Below are positions 1 through 9,683 of a DNA stretch of 21,031 nt, piece after piece (within the stretch, counting starts at the first letter, position 1; each line of letters starts with the position of its first letter). The stretch is from Lachnoclostridium sp. UBA739 (GTDB lineage Bacteria > Bacillota_A > Clostridia > Lachnospirales > Lachnospiraceae), in assembly GCA_002297865.1 (NCBI GenBank), contig DBKX01000249.1, positions 3,684 through 24,714 on the forward strand, given 5' to 3'. The notes beneath the pieces were generated by a model. The model had not been told where the DNA came from and ran no database searches. It was given only the letters and a program-made list of their open reading frames with translations. A program made the translations under genes and the position numbers.

Positions 1-3000
1 GCAGAAAATAAAGAAGAGTTTTGGGATAATATACAGAATAAAATATCATCCATCCGAGAATACCCAAAAAGCCGTAGGGATAAAACGGATTCTTACCTCG
101 ATGGTGAAAAACTGGATGAGGATAATGCGTATCAGATACAGGGATATTTAAATGATATTAGCAGTTTCAATCCAGAATTTTTTGGATTTTCAGAGGCTGA
201 AGGAAGGAAGATTAGTCCATTACATAGGATGTTTCTGGAATGTGCCTGGTATGCCCTTATTGATGCAGGATATGATGAAGATAAAGAACGGGGAAAAGAT
301 ACGATTGTATATGCTGCCAATGCCCAATTAGGTCAGAAACGGTATATGGATCTGATGGAATCTATAGATGGTTCAGGTTTTATCGGAAATGCCAACAGTA
401 TTATGCCGTCACGTCTATCTTTCCGTTTTGATATGACAGGAAAAAGTTCGGTAGTAGATAGTGCGTGTTCATCTAGTCTTCTTGCGGTGAATTATGCATG
501 TGATGATATTCGGGAAGGAAAAACAGATACTGCTGTAGTATGTGGTACTACAATTAACATATTACCAATCGATAAAGAACGTGTTGAGATGCTAGAATCA
601 CCGAGCAGTTCAATACGTCCTTTTGGTGACCATGCAGATGGAACTGTGTGGGGGGAAGGCGTGTGTGCCGTTGTCTTGAAAAATTACAGTAAAGCAGTAG
701 CAGACAACGATCGTGTATATGCAGTAATTAAGGCGAATGGGGCCAATAATGACGGAGCGTCTAATGGTATTACAGCCCCTAATATGTTAAGACAGAAAGA
801 ATTATTTGAACAGGTTTGGGATAAGTTTCACATTGATGTGAATCAGATGAAATATATTGAGGCACATGGAACGGGAACGGAGCTAGGAGATCCAATTGAA
901 GTGAAGAGTCTGGCAAAGGCATTAGCAGCAAGAACCAGTAAAAAGCAGTATTGTGCATTGGGAACCTGTAAGGGGAATATTGGACATATTATTGCCGCTT
1001 CTGGGCTTGCAGGATTGATTAAATGCGCAATGTCCCTTGATAAGGGAGAGATTCCGCCACTCTATCAATTTGAAGCACCGAACCGTCATATCGACTTCAC
1101 ATCCACACCGTTGTATGTATGTGATGAAAAGATTCCGATTTCAGAGGAAGACAACGATTTCCTAATCGGAATAGATAGTTTTGGTATTAGTGGGACGAAT
1201 GTACATATGGTGCTTGGAAAGCCTGAAAACAAGCGTATTCTATCAGAAGAAGAACAATTGTATCGGACAGAAAAACTGAGACAGTATGAACAGAATAGAC
1301 GTAATTTATGGATTGTAGAGGATTTTCAAGCATTAGACGCATGGAATAAGGTGTATCAGTGGGTCGGCGGTAAAGGTAAAAAGTACTACAAAGTCAAAGT
1401 TGCTCCTGAACAGTGGTTTGTTAAGGAACATTGCGTGTTAGGCAAAAAGCTTTATCCAGCATCGAAAGCATTGGAAACCATTTACACGGTAGCTGCAAAT
1501 TATTTAGGGAGTGAACAGGTTGCTATCACGGAATTTCAGGTGATATGTCCATTTGCAGTAGAAAAGGAAACGTATCTTTTAATAGAAGAACAGATAACAG
1601 AAGAAAACAAACTAGAAGTGAAGCTATTCTATGATCACAATCCAGACTCGAAAAATGAGTTTGACCGTGACTGGGTAGAGTTTTCACATGCAAAATGTAT
1701 GCTAGGGCAAAAAGTATTAAAGGACGAGAATCAGTCGATTCTGGAGGCTTTTTCAGGAAAAAGATTTCATGCCAATGATTTTACAAAAGGTAAGATTGTA
1801 TATGGAGATCGTTGGGATTGCGTTACAGGAAAGAAAGAAACTCCGAATGGCAGAAAACTGCTTATTGCATTAGATAAGATTTATCATAGAGATTTAGTGG
1901 GACACAAGCTCCATCCAGCATTAATGGATATGGCTCTAAATGGAATGTCCTTAGAATCAGAGGAAGATTATTTACCATTTTACTTAGAAAAGCTGGAAAT
2001 CACTCGTCCAATACCATCCACTTTTATTAGTACTATTACGAAGAAAGCAGATAAAACGAACGACCAGCTAATTTTCTATGATATTACGTTACATGATGAA
2101 AAGGGTACGTTTGCAGTGATTGAAGATTATGCAGTCAAAAAAGTAAATGGTATCAGAATGTATCGTAATCCAGCAAGCTGCAGATTTGAGTGGAAAAAGT
2201 GTACATGGCAGACTGCGACTAAACAGATGGATTTGGATAATAGTCTATGGCTAAGTCAAACAGATGCGAAATCCTGTTTCGGAGAAGAACTAGAGGGAGC
2301 CATAAGCCAGAACATGATTAAGTTACAATCAATTCAGGAAGAAAAGTCTCAGATTGAGAATCGAATCCGTGAGAAATCAGTGGAAAGCTTGATTCTGGAA
2401 CTTTCCCCACAGAGTGGACTGTCGGACCAGAAAATCTGTATGGAAACATTAGCATTTTTACAGATTGCCATGCAGCAGGATTCCATCAACCAGGTGATTG
2501 TTATTGGGAAAACAGAACCTTTTGAAGAGGATAAAGAACCAGTGCTTACTCCGGTTATGGCGGCAGTTCAAACGTTAGTGAGAAGTGCCAATAATGAAAA
2601 GGGATCGAAAAACAGCAGATTTGTCTGCATAGAGCAAGGTGTTTCGAATTTACTTCTTTTAGACGTACTTCGTAACGGGACGGAAAAAGAAGTTATGGTA
2701 AGAAAGAATGGAGAAATTTTATTACCTGAACTGATTGCCAGTAGCCTCAAAGTACAGGAGGAAATGAATAAGGAACAAGGTGTTTATGTCCTGACAGGTG
2801 GTACAGGTGGTCTTGGTTTGGAACTTGCGAAAAAGCTGATAGAAGAACAACAGACGGTTGTATTAGTGAGTCGACATGCAAAAGAAGATAAGAGACTTAT
2901 AAGTAATTGGAAAGAAGGTCAGAAAGCGCCAGTGTATTATCAGGCAGATGTATCTTCCGAGGGCGATATGCTTAATTTTGAAAGATTCTTACAAGATACA

Positions 3001-4884
3001 TATGGTGAGGATGGTAATATTAAGGCCGTGTATCATCTGGCAGGAATTGCTGACCATAGTTATCTTGCAGATTATCAGTTTGATGAAGCAAGTAAGGTAT
3101 TGAGTCCGAAAATAAATGGAACGAGAAACCTTCTTACTCTTGCGCAAGCGGTACATGCACAGAAGATCGTATTATTTTCTTCTGTATCTGCATTGATTGG
3201 AACACCAGGGCAAAGTGCTTATTCCGCAGCAAGTGCATATCTAGATCAGATAGCGCGTACGCAAAGCAGTGAACAATTAAAAATCATTTCCGTTCAGCTC
3301 CCAGCAGTAGAAGGAGCGGGAATGGCATTTGATAATAAGGCTGATTATGAAACAGCATTTAAGACAATGGAACTAGAAGAGTTTAAGAGAAATCTTTCTT
3401 TTCTCAATTCTTTAGAGGCAGGAGTATACTGTTTTGGACAGCTGAATTATGAGTTCGAAGCAAATTTACTTCTGGCTTGGAATCTGTCAGAGAAAATAAG
3501 GCAGGACATTATAAGAAGAAGCAGAACAAATACCATAACAGAACAACAGAGTCAGCTACTATTAGAAGGACGTGAAGATGGAGCCTATACGGTAACGGAG
3601 AAAGAACTGGCAAAACTTTGGGCGTTTGTTTTAGGCTCAGAACAAGTAGATATTGATAAAGACTTCTTTGATGAAGGCGGTAATTCTATTATGGCGATTT
3701 CCATTGCAAATGCCATAAAAGAAAGTTTTCATAAGCAAGTGGATATCTCTGTGTTATTTCAGAATATGACCGTTCGTGAACTTGCAAAATATCTGGATCA
3801 ACATGCAGAAAATGAAGAAAATAAAATGACAGCAGGGGAAAAGCAGGAGAGCTATGCCCTTTCAGGCGAACAGAAGAGATTGTATGCACTGCAGAATCTG
3901 AAACCAGACAGCATTTTATATAATCTTCCTATTGTATTTGAACTAAGGGGAACGATTATTCCAGATAAAATTGAAGAGGCATTTCGTAAGGTAATAGAGG
4001 TTCAGGATTCATTAAGAACCCAGTATTACGTAGAGCAGGGAGAAGTAAGACAAAGGATTATAGAACAGCCAGAATTTCATATGGAACTAGTAGACATTAG
4101 AGAAGATGCAACGATAGAAGAGGTAAAAGAAAAGATAGCATTCTACAATCAGCCATTTGATCTAGCTAGTGGAATTTTATTAAGAGTAATTTTATTCCGT
4201 AAAAATGAGACGACGGCGTATCTTATGATGAATACACACCATATTGCGGCTGATGGATATTCCATGGCACTGCTTATGAAGAATTTTAAGGAAGCATATC
4301 TGACAGGAGCCTGTGAGCCAATCGAACTACATTATACGGACTTTGCAACCTGGGAACAGGATCGGGAAAACCATGTGTATGAAGAAACAATGAATTATTG
4401 GGTGAATCAGTTCTCAGATAATCTTCCAGTACTGGAACTTCCTTATGATTTCCCATATCCTTCTGTGCGAAGTGAAAAAGGAGCGGTATACCAGTTTAAG
4501 ATTAATGAAACATTATCACAACAGATAGAGCAGGTTGCAAAACAGCACAAAGTGACGGTAAGTCTGTTATGTATTACCTCATTTTCTATTTTACTATCTA
4601 AGCTTTCTTACCAAAGCGACATCATCATTGGAATGCCATATGCAGGAAGAGAGCAGAGGCAGCTGCAGTCTGTTATTGGAATGTTTGTTCATACACTGCC
4701 TATTCGGTTCCAGCTGGGGCAGGAGATTAGTTATCTTGACTTCGTTAGAAATGCTAATGACCGATATTTGGAGGATATGAAATATGCCAATGTCAGTATG
4801 TCAGATATTTTAAGTCAACTGAACATATCCAGAAGTTTAAGTCATAATCCTCTGTATGATGTGATGTTTGCATTTCAGAATTGA
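1..4884 (+). CDS. Hybrid PKS/NRPS megasynthase, KS-DH-KR-ACP-C (5' end outside window, ends at an in-frame TGA)
   Basis: One chain-extension module followed by a condensation domain. The frame is open from base 1, so the start lies upstream; residues are counted from base 1. KS about 1-405: Cys156 (DSACSSSL), His289 (EAHGTGTELGDP) and His329 (GNIGH) are all present, so it should be active. No acyltransferase follows, the trans-AT layout. DH about 460-720: His477 in the HxxxGxxxxP motif and Asp643 (HPALMD), both intact. KR about 730-1150: NADPH loop TGGTGGLG near 933, Ser1061 and Tyr1074 at the expected spacing of 13; there is no A-type Trp and no clear LDD, so stereochemistry is uncertain. 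ACP about 1190-1265: GGNS, Ser1229. C domain from about 1284: HHIAADG with His1413, His1414 and Asp1418. Translation stops at 1627, just after the NPLYDVMF motif, about 100 residues before a C domain normally ends. The missing part follows in the same frame. Expected product: an alpha,beta-unsaturated acyl chain passed to the next amino acid. Confidence 0.93.
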   Translation, partial: AENKEEFWDNIQNKISSIREYPKSRRDKTDSYLDGEKLDEDNAYQIQGYLNDISSFNPEFFGFSEAEGRKISPLHRMFLECAWYALIDAGYDEDKERGKDTIVYAANAQLGQKRYMDLMESIDGSGFIGNANSIMPSRLSFRFDMTGKSSVVDSACSSSLLAVNYACDDIREGKTDTAVVCGTTINILPIDKERVEMLESPSSSIRPFGDHADGTVWGEGVCAVVLKNYSKAVADNDRVYAVIKANGANNDGASNGITAPNMLRQKELFEQVWDKFHIDVNQMKYIEAHGTGTELGDPIEVKSLAKALAARTSKKQYCALGTCKGNIGHIIAASGLAGLIKCAMSLDKGEIPPLYQFEAPNRHIDFTSTPLYVCDEKIPISEEDNDFLIGIDSFGISGTNVHMVLGKPENKRILSEEEQLYRTEKLRQYEQNRRNLWIVEDFQALDAWNKVYQWVGGKGKKYYKVKVAPEQWFVKEHCVLGKKLYPASKALETIYTVAANYLGSEQVAITEFQVICPFAVEKETYLLIEEQITEENKLEVKLFYDHNPDSKNEFDRDWVEFSHAKCMLGQKVLKDENQSILEAFSGKRFHANDFTKGKIVYGDRWDCVTGKKETPNGRKLLIALDKIYHRDLVGHKLHPALMDMALNGMSLESEEDYLPFYLEKLEITRPIPSTFISTITKKADKTNDQLIFYDITLHDEKGTFAVIEDYAVKKVNGIRMYRNPASCRFEWKKCTWQTATKQMDLDNSLWLSQTDAKSCFGEELEGAISQNMIKLQSIQEEKSQIENRIREKSVESLILELSPQSGLSDQKICMETLAFLQIAMQQDSINQVIVIGKTEPFEEDKEPVLTPVMAAVQTLVRSANNEKGSKNSRFVCIEQGVSNLLLLDVLRNGTEKEVMVRKNGEILLPELIASSLKVQEEMNKEQGVYVLTGGTGGLGLELAKKLIEEQQTVVLVSRHAKEDKRLISNWKEGQKAPVYYQADVSSEGDMLNFERFLQDTYGEDGNIKAVYHLAGIADHSYLADYQFDEASKVLSPKINGTRNLLTLAQAVHAQKIVLFSSVSALIGTPGQSAYSAASAYLDQIARTQSSEQLKIISVQLPAVEGAGMAFDNKADYETAFKTMELEEFKRNLSFLNSLEAGVYCFGQLNYEFEANLLLAWNLSEKIRQDIIRRSRTNTITEQQSQLLLEGREDGAYTVTEKELAKLWAFVLGSEQVDIDKDFFDEGGNSIMAISIANAIKESFHKQVDISVLFQNMTVRELAKYLDQHAENEENKMTAGEKQESYALSGEQKRLYALQNLKPDSILYNLPIVFELRGTIIPDKIEEAFRKVIEVQDSLRTQYYVEQGEVRQRIIEQPEFHMELVDIREDATIEEVKEKIAFYNQPFDLASGILLRVILFRKNETTAYLMMNTHHIAADGYSMALLMKNFKEAYLTGACEPIELHYTDFATWEQDRENHVYEETMNYWVNQFSDNLPVLELPYDFPYPSVRSEKGAVYQFKINETLSQQIEQVAKQHKVTVSLLCITSFSILLSKLSYQSDIIIGMPYAGREQRQLQSVIGMFVHTLPIRFQLGQEISYLDFVRNANDRYLEDMKYANVSMSDILSQLNISRSLSHNPLYDVMFAFQN
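4882..4884 (+). other. In-frame TGA splitting one megasynthase gene inside its C domain
   Basis: The codons before and after this TGA are in the same frame, and both sides belong to one condensation domain. Upstream are the HHxxxDG motif, the IGMF motif and NPLYDVMFAFQN. Downstream is the usual closing segment with KFDLTLEI, which also closes the C domain in the protein at 9684-15767 (SKYDLTLEI). Sixty bases separate the stop from the next plausible start, a GTG at 4945. Read through, bases 1-9651 would give one protein of 3216 residues in the window. A single base change from a sense codon, or a sequencing error, explains it most simply. No frameshift is involved. Confidence 0.9.
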
Positions 4885-4944
4885 GAAAGTGATATTGGAA
4901 TTACGGATGTATCAACGCCAGAACTAAGTTTTGAATTAGGCGAT

Positions 4945-7900
4945 GTGATGTGCAACAGTGTTGCCATCCAAAAGGGAATATCTAAATTCGATTTAACCTT
5001 GGAGATAGTTAGGAAAAATGGCGGTTATGAATGTAGTTTTGAATATAATACGGATGTATTTAAGAAGCAGCATGTCAATGATTTTGCAGCTAGTTATGTG
5101 AGCATATTAGAACAAATTACAGAAAATGTAGAAAAGCCAATTGCGGATATTAGTGTAATTGGACAGAAGGATAAAGAACTGATTCTGAATCAGTTTAATG
5201 AGACCGATTGTGAATATAGTGATAAGGAAACCATAATCAGTCTGTTTGAAAAACAAGTGAAATTGAGACCAAAACAGGTTGCTGTTATCACAGATACAGG
5301 TTATCTGACCTATCTGGAACTTAATAAGAAAGCCAATGCAGTTGCTTACAAATTAAGAGAAATTGGAGTCGGACCAGATGACTTTGTTGCGATTATTTGT
5401 CAACGAAGTATTGATATGGAAGTTGGTATATTTGGAATATTAAAGAGTGGTGCAGCCTATGTTCCAATTGCCCAGGACTGTCCTGAAGAAAGACTTCGCT
5501 ACATGCTTTCCGATAGTCAAGCGAAGGCAGTTTTAGTATATAAGGAGATGGATTTCGACTTTGGAACCATTCCATGTTTCAAGATTACAGAGATATCCCA
5601 GAATGGGGTAGATGAAAATCCAGAACAGGTAAACAAGCCGGATGACCTTGCTTATATGATTTATACTTCTGGTACAACTGGAAAACCAAAAGGAGTTATG
5701 TGCCATAATCGAGGGCTTATGAATCGTATTGAATGGATGCATGGCAGATATCCGATTAATAGTGAAGATACGATTTTGCAGAAAACAACCTATACATTCG
5801 ATGTATCTGTTTGGGAAATTATCTGGTGGGCAATTGTTGGAGCAAAAGTTTACATGTTAGTACCAGGCGGAGAAAAAGATCCAGCAAAAATTTGTGAAGC
5901 GATTGAAACTGGACAAGTAACTACCATGCACTTTGTACCATCCATGTTAAAGGCATTCCTGTCGTATCTTGATGCCAATATGGAGGCAATCGATAAAATC
6001 ACGTCATTACGATATGTATTTGCAAGTGGTGAGGCATTGAAGCCAGAAGATGTTAATGAATTTTACAAACAGGTTATACATCGTGGTGTGGAAGCGAAAC
6101 TGGTGAATTTTTATGGGCCAACCGAGGCGGCAATTGATGTAACTTATTACGATTGTCTAGAGCACCAGCCGGTCATTCCAATTGGAAAACCAATAGCAAA
6201 TACCAAGATTTATATTATGAACGGCAATTGCTTATGTCCAATTGGCGTACCAGGGGAACTCTGCATCACTGGTGTTGGTGTTGCAAGAGGATATTGCGGA
6301 ATGGAACAGCTGACAAAAGAAAAATTCGTGAACAATTTGTTTGGCGAAGGAACGTTATATCATACTGGAGATTTGGCAAGATGGATGCCAGATGGAAATA
6401 TTGAATATATGGGCAGAATTGATCAGCAGGTTAAAATACACGGATTTCGAATTGAGTTAGGCGAGATTGAAAAAGTAATCAGGAAGTATCCTTCTGTAAC
6501 AGATGCAGTTGTAATTGCAAAAGATAGTGGAGCGAAAGGAAAATACCTATGTGCTTACGTGATTGGAAATCAGACGATAGATAAGAAAGTACTTCAGGAG
6601 AAAATGAAAGAAGAGCTTCCAGCTTACATGATTCCTTCTGCAATTTTACAGATTGACGAGATACCAGTAACAGCCAACGGAAAGCTCAATCAGAAAGCAT
6701 TACCAGAGGTAACAATAGAAATAGAAACTCATTCAGGTACAGCGAAGACGGAAGAAGAAAAAGTACTTCTTAAGATGGTACATCAAGTACTGGGTCATAA
6801 GAATGTCGGAATCGAAAATGATTTCTTTGAAGTAGGTGGAGATTCCATTAAAGGTATTCAGCTTCAGTCGTATCTGAAACGGGCTAAGTACGAATTGGCA
6901 ATACAGGATATCTATGAATGTTCTAATCTAAGGGAACTGGCACTTCGGTTAAAGAAGACAAAAGGATGCGTTAGTCAGAAAGAAGTAGTAGGAAGTGCAC
7001 CTTTGTTAGAGATTCAGAGAGATTTCTTTGAATATGGACTTAAGAATCCGAACTATTACAATCAGGAAATTGTCTGCACCTGTAAAGAGCGTATACAGGC
7101 TGCAGAGCTTGAGCGTGCATTAAAGCGTCTTGTCGCACATCACGATGCATTGCGTATGATATTTACTGATAAGGAACAGATAAATCGTTCCACTAAAGAG
7201 GAGAATTTATATGGATTTGCTGAGTACCATGTGGTAGACGAGAATCCAGCAGAATGTATTGGAGCGGAACATAAAAAGCTGAATATCTTTGACGGACCAG
7301 TATTTCGTTGTGTCCTTCTTCATCTAAAGGAAGAGGATATCGTTTGTATGATAGCTCATCACCTGATCTGCGATGGTGTGACGTGGAATATTCTAGTGGA
7401 AGATTTGCAAGGATTGTATCTAGAGGAGATGGGAAGGAAACAATATGAACTTCCGCTTAAGACGAATTCTTATCAGGACTGGACAAGAGCGAAAGAAGAG
7501 GAAGCGAAATCGTTAAGAATACAGGAGCAGGCGGCTTACTGGAGAACCGTTTGTAAAGATAACGTTCCAAAACAAAATGAATATACAGTTGGAGAGAGGA
7601 TACTAGTTACCTTTAATCTAAATGAGGATGTAGTGGAACAGGTACAGAAAAATCTGTTTAAGATTAGGTTGTTAACTTGGAATGATGTGCTTCTATTTGC
7701 ATACGCAAGAGCTGCAAAAAGAAATGCTTTCTCATATCCTGAGTGCGTAATGCTAGAATCCCATGGACGTAAAGACAACGAGCTGGATGTTAGCCGTACA
7801 GCAGGATGGTTTACTGTTGTTTATCCGTTCTGTATTCCATATTCTGATAGTCAGTCAGTGGTTAATAATCTGGTTCAGATAAAAGAGGAATTTCACAGAG

Positions 7901-9651
7901 TGCCAGATGAGGGAATCGGGTTTGATATGATTCGTCGAGAGGATAAAACTTTAATACCATCTAATGTAATTATCAATTACATTGGCAATCTTGGACTTGT
8001 AGAAAAAGATAGTCTGTTTAAGATTAGCGATATGATTTATGGGCCATTAATCAACAGTGAGAATAGAGCACTCTATGACATGGAACTGAATGTATTTCAC
8101 ATAGAAAATGCAATGAAGATAAGTCTTGCACATACGTTGGAGTTTACATCCAAACAGATGGAAGTTTTCATGGAAGATTTCAAGGAGAGTATTGAGATTG
8201 CAGCAAAAGAATTAGCAAGTGCAAAAAAAATGAGCACACCACTAGATTATGGATATAATCATTTGACGCTTTCTGAATTAGAGAATATCAAGGCAAAGAA
8301 TAGTAGTGAGATAAGAAAAATTTATGCATTATCACCGATGCAGAAAAACATACTTACAACAGTTTCATTAGGAAAAAATTCAGAATATTATTACGAGAGA
8401 TTTTCATTTAGGATTGCGGAGAAACTAGACCTAGAGAAAATGAGAGAAAGTTTTGAACTACTGGTAAGAGCACACGATGTTTTCAAAACTTCCTTCCACT
8501 ACAAAGGCTTGCAAGAACCAGTGCAAATTGTGTTGGAACAGAGTGAAGTAGATTTCCACATCATAGAAGGCAATCAAACGGTAACACTTGAAGAAATTTT
8601 GGAACAGGATAAGTCAGAAGGCTTTGATTTAGAAGCAGGCAAACTGATTCGAATGACCATTGTTAAGCAAGAGGATGGTAATTACATCATATTCAGTTTT
8701 CATCATATTATTTTAGACGGATGGTGTTTAAGTCTGGTCTTAAATGAATTTTTTGAGAATTACTTTATGCTCCTTGGCGGGATTCATCCGAAAGCACTTC
8801 CAGAGGCTAGTTATTCAGAGTACATAAGGACAAGTTATAAGATTGGAAATAGTGAAGCACTACAGTTCTGGAAAGAAAAACTTAAAGGTATCCAAAGTGG
8901 TCTTGACTTGCCAGTGAAAAAGAAAAATACTGCATCTGAGTATATTCAGGGCAATTATGAAATATCTGTGGATGAAGCTACTGTTGCCAGACTTAGAACT
9001 ATTGCAAATGACTGGCATGTGACAGAAAGTATGGTATTGCAATGTGCATGGGGTATCCTTTTAAGTCAGTTATCTGGAATGGATGATGTGGTATTCGGTT
9101 ATGTCGTATCGGGAAGAGATCCTCGAATTGAAGGAATAAATCAGATGCTCGGGTTATTTATTAATACATTGCCAATGAGTGTAAGGATAGATCCTGATAG
9201 GTCAGTAAGGCAGTTGGTGGAGTATATAAAGGATTATCAGAATGAGGCACAGCAGCACTGCTTCTTATCCATTAGTGATATTGTACAGAAAACTGGCTTA
9301 AATACAGATATTATTGACTATGCAGTTGTCTTTGAGAATTATCCAGTTGTGGGTGAACTTGATTTTTCCAAAAGGGAACAGTCCTATAAAGGATTTACCA
9401 TATCGGATAGCAGGTATTTTGAACAGTCAACATTAGGTTTAAGTTTGAAAGTCATCCCAGGAGATTCATGGATATTGGTATTTAGATTTAATATGGAATT
9501 GTATCTGAAAGATTCCATTGTTTTAATGGGAGAAAAACTAAATCAGATTCTTGTTCAGATCTCTGAGATCCCAGAAGTGACACTAGGTGAATTTATAGAT
9601 ACAGAATCAGACCGAATGGACGATTTTAATGATGATTTAGAGTTGGAATAG
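4945..9651 (+). CDS. NRPS, [C end]-A(Ser)-PCP-E-C, continuation of the frame before the TGA
   Basis: Adds one residue, probably D-serine. The GTG at 4945 (residue 1, directly followed by ATG) is only the first possible restart after the TGA; its Shine-Dalgarno is weak (AGG at 4938-4940), and the homologous frame extends back to 4885. Residues 1-85 complete the split C domain. A about 95-590: YTSGTTGKPKG, FYGPTEAA, YHTGDLARW, final Lys in TANGK. Pocket residues by alignment to GrsA read D-V-W-H-F-S-F-I-D-K, very close to known serine codes. PCP about 602-672 with GGDSI, Ser634, the variant usual before epimerases. E about 681-1100: His805, His806 and Asp810 in AHHLICDG, plus RTAGWFTVVYP and INYIG. 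C about 1124-1556: HHIILDG with His1253, His1254 and Asp1258, expected to take a D-residue donor. It ends with an acidic tail (DDFNDDLELE) that may dock onto the next protein, 32 bases downstream. Probably one protein with the preceding frame if the TGA is an error. Confidence 0.88.
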   Translation: MMCNSVAIQKGISKFDLTLEIVRKNGGYECSFEYNTDVFKKQHVNDFAASYVSILEQITENVEKPIADISVIGQKDKELILNQFNETDCEYSDKETIISLFEKQVKLRPKQVAVITDTGYLTYLELNKKANAVAYKLREIGVGPDDFVAIICQRSIDMEVGIFGILKSGAAYVPIAQDCPEERLRYMLSDSQAKAVLVYKEMDFDFGTIPCFKITEISQNGVDENPEQVNKPDDLAYMIYTSGTTGKPKGVMCHNRGLMNRIEWMHGRYPINSEDTILQKTTYTFDVSVWEIIWWAIVGAKVYMLVPGGEKDPAKICEAIETGQVTTMHFVPSMLKAFLSYLDANMEAIDKITSLRYVFASGEALKPEDVNEFYKQVIHRGVEAKLVNFYGPTEAAIDVTYYDCLEHQPVIPIGKPIANTKIYIMNGNCLCPIGVPGELCITGVGVARGYCGMEQLTKEKFVNNLFGEGTLYHTGDLARWMPDGNIEYMGRIDQQVKIHGFRIELGEIEKVIRKYPSVTDAVVIAKDSGAKGKYLCAYVIGNQTIDKKVLQEKMKEELPAYMIPSAILQIDEIPVTANGKLNQKALPEVTIEIETHSGTAKTEEEKVLLKMVHQVLGHKNVGIENDFFEVGGDSIKGIQLQSYLKRAKYELAIQDIYECSNLRELALRLKKTKGCVSQKEVVGSAPLLEIQRDFFEYGLKNPNYYNQEIVCTCKERIQAAELERALKRLVAHHDALRMIFTDKEQINRSTKEENLYGFAEYHVVDENPAECIGAEHKKLNIFDGPVFRCVLLHLKEEDIVCMIAHHLICDGVTWNILVEDLQGLYLEEMGRKQYELPLKTNSYQDWTRAKEEEAKSLRIQEQAAYWRTVCKDNVPKQNEYTVGERILVTFNLNEDVVEQVQKNLFKIRLLTWNDVLLFAYARAAKRNAFSYPECVMLESHGRKDNELDVSRTAGWFTVVYPFCIPYSDSQSVVNNLVQIKEEFHRVPDEGIGFDMIRREDKTLIPSNVIINYIGNLGLVEKDSLFKISDMIYGPLINSENRALYDMELNVFHIENAMKISLAHTLEFTSKQMEVFMEDFKESIEIAAKELASAKKMSTPLDYGYNHLTLSELENIKAKNSSEIRKIYALSPMQKNILTTVSLGKNSEYYYERFSFRIAEKLDLEKMRESFELLVRAHDVFKTSFHYKGLQEPVQIVLEQSEVDFHIIEGNQTVTLEEILEQDKSEGFDLEAGKLIRMTIVKQEDGNYIIFSFHHIILDGWCLSLVLNEFFENYFMLLGGIHPKALPEASYSEYIRTSYKIGNSEALQFWKEKLKGIQSGLDLPVKKKNTASEYIQGNYEISVDEATVARLRTIANDWHVTESMVLQCAWGILLSQLSGMDDVVFGYVVSGRDPRIEGINQMLGLFINTLPMSVRIDPDRSVRQLVEYIKDYQNEAQQHCFLSISDIVQKTGLNTDIIDYAVVFENYPVVGELDFSKREQSYKGFTISDSRYFEQSTLGLSLKVIPGDSWILVFRFNMELYLKDSIVLMGEKLNQILVQISEIPEVTLGEFIDTESDRMDDFNDDLELE

Positions 9652-9667
9652 CTCAGGATTCTTAGAA

Positions 9668-9672
9668 AAGGA
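9668..9672 (+). promoter_or_regulatory. Probable ribosome binding site for the gene at 9684
   Basis: AAGGA lies 11 bases before the ATG at 9684. Spacing is somewhat long. The ATG at 9673 is closer to it but in another frame that closes at once, so 9684 is the better start. Confidence 0.5.
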
Positions 9673-9683
9673 ATGAAAATAGA

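Noticed and set aside
4882..4884. TGA read as tryptophan or selenocysteine
   Set aside because: Trp is encoded by TGG throughout, and the transporter gene ends at a normal TGA after which a second in-frame TGA follows within nine codons. I see no strong hairpin directly after 4884 of the kind selenocysteine insertion needs, and no Sec is expected at this point of a C domain.
6153..6404. Short + strand frame of 83 codons inside the serine A domain
   Set aside because: It overlaps the conserved A5-A8 motifs of the A domain in another frame and has no protein family features.
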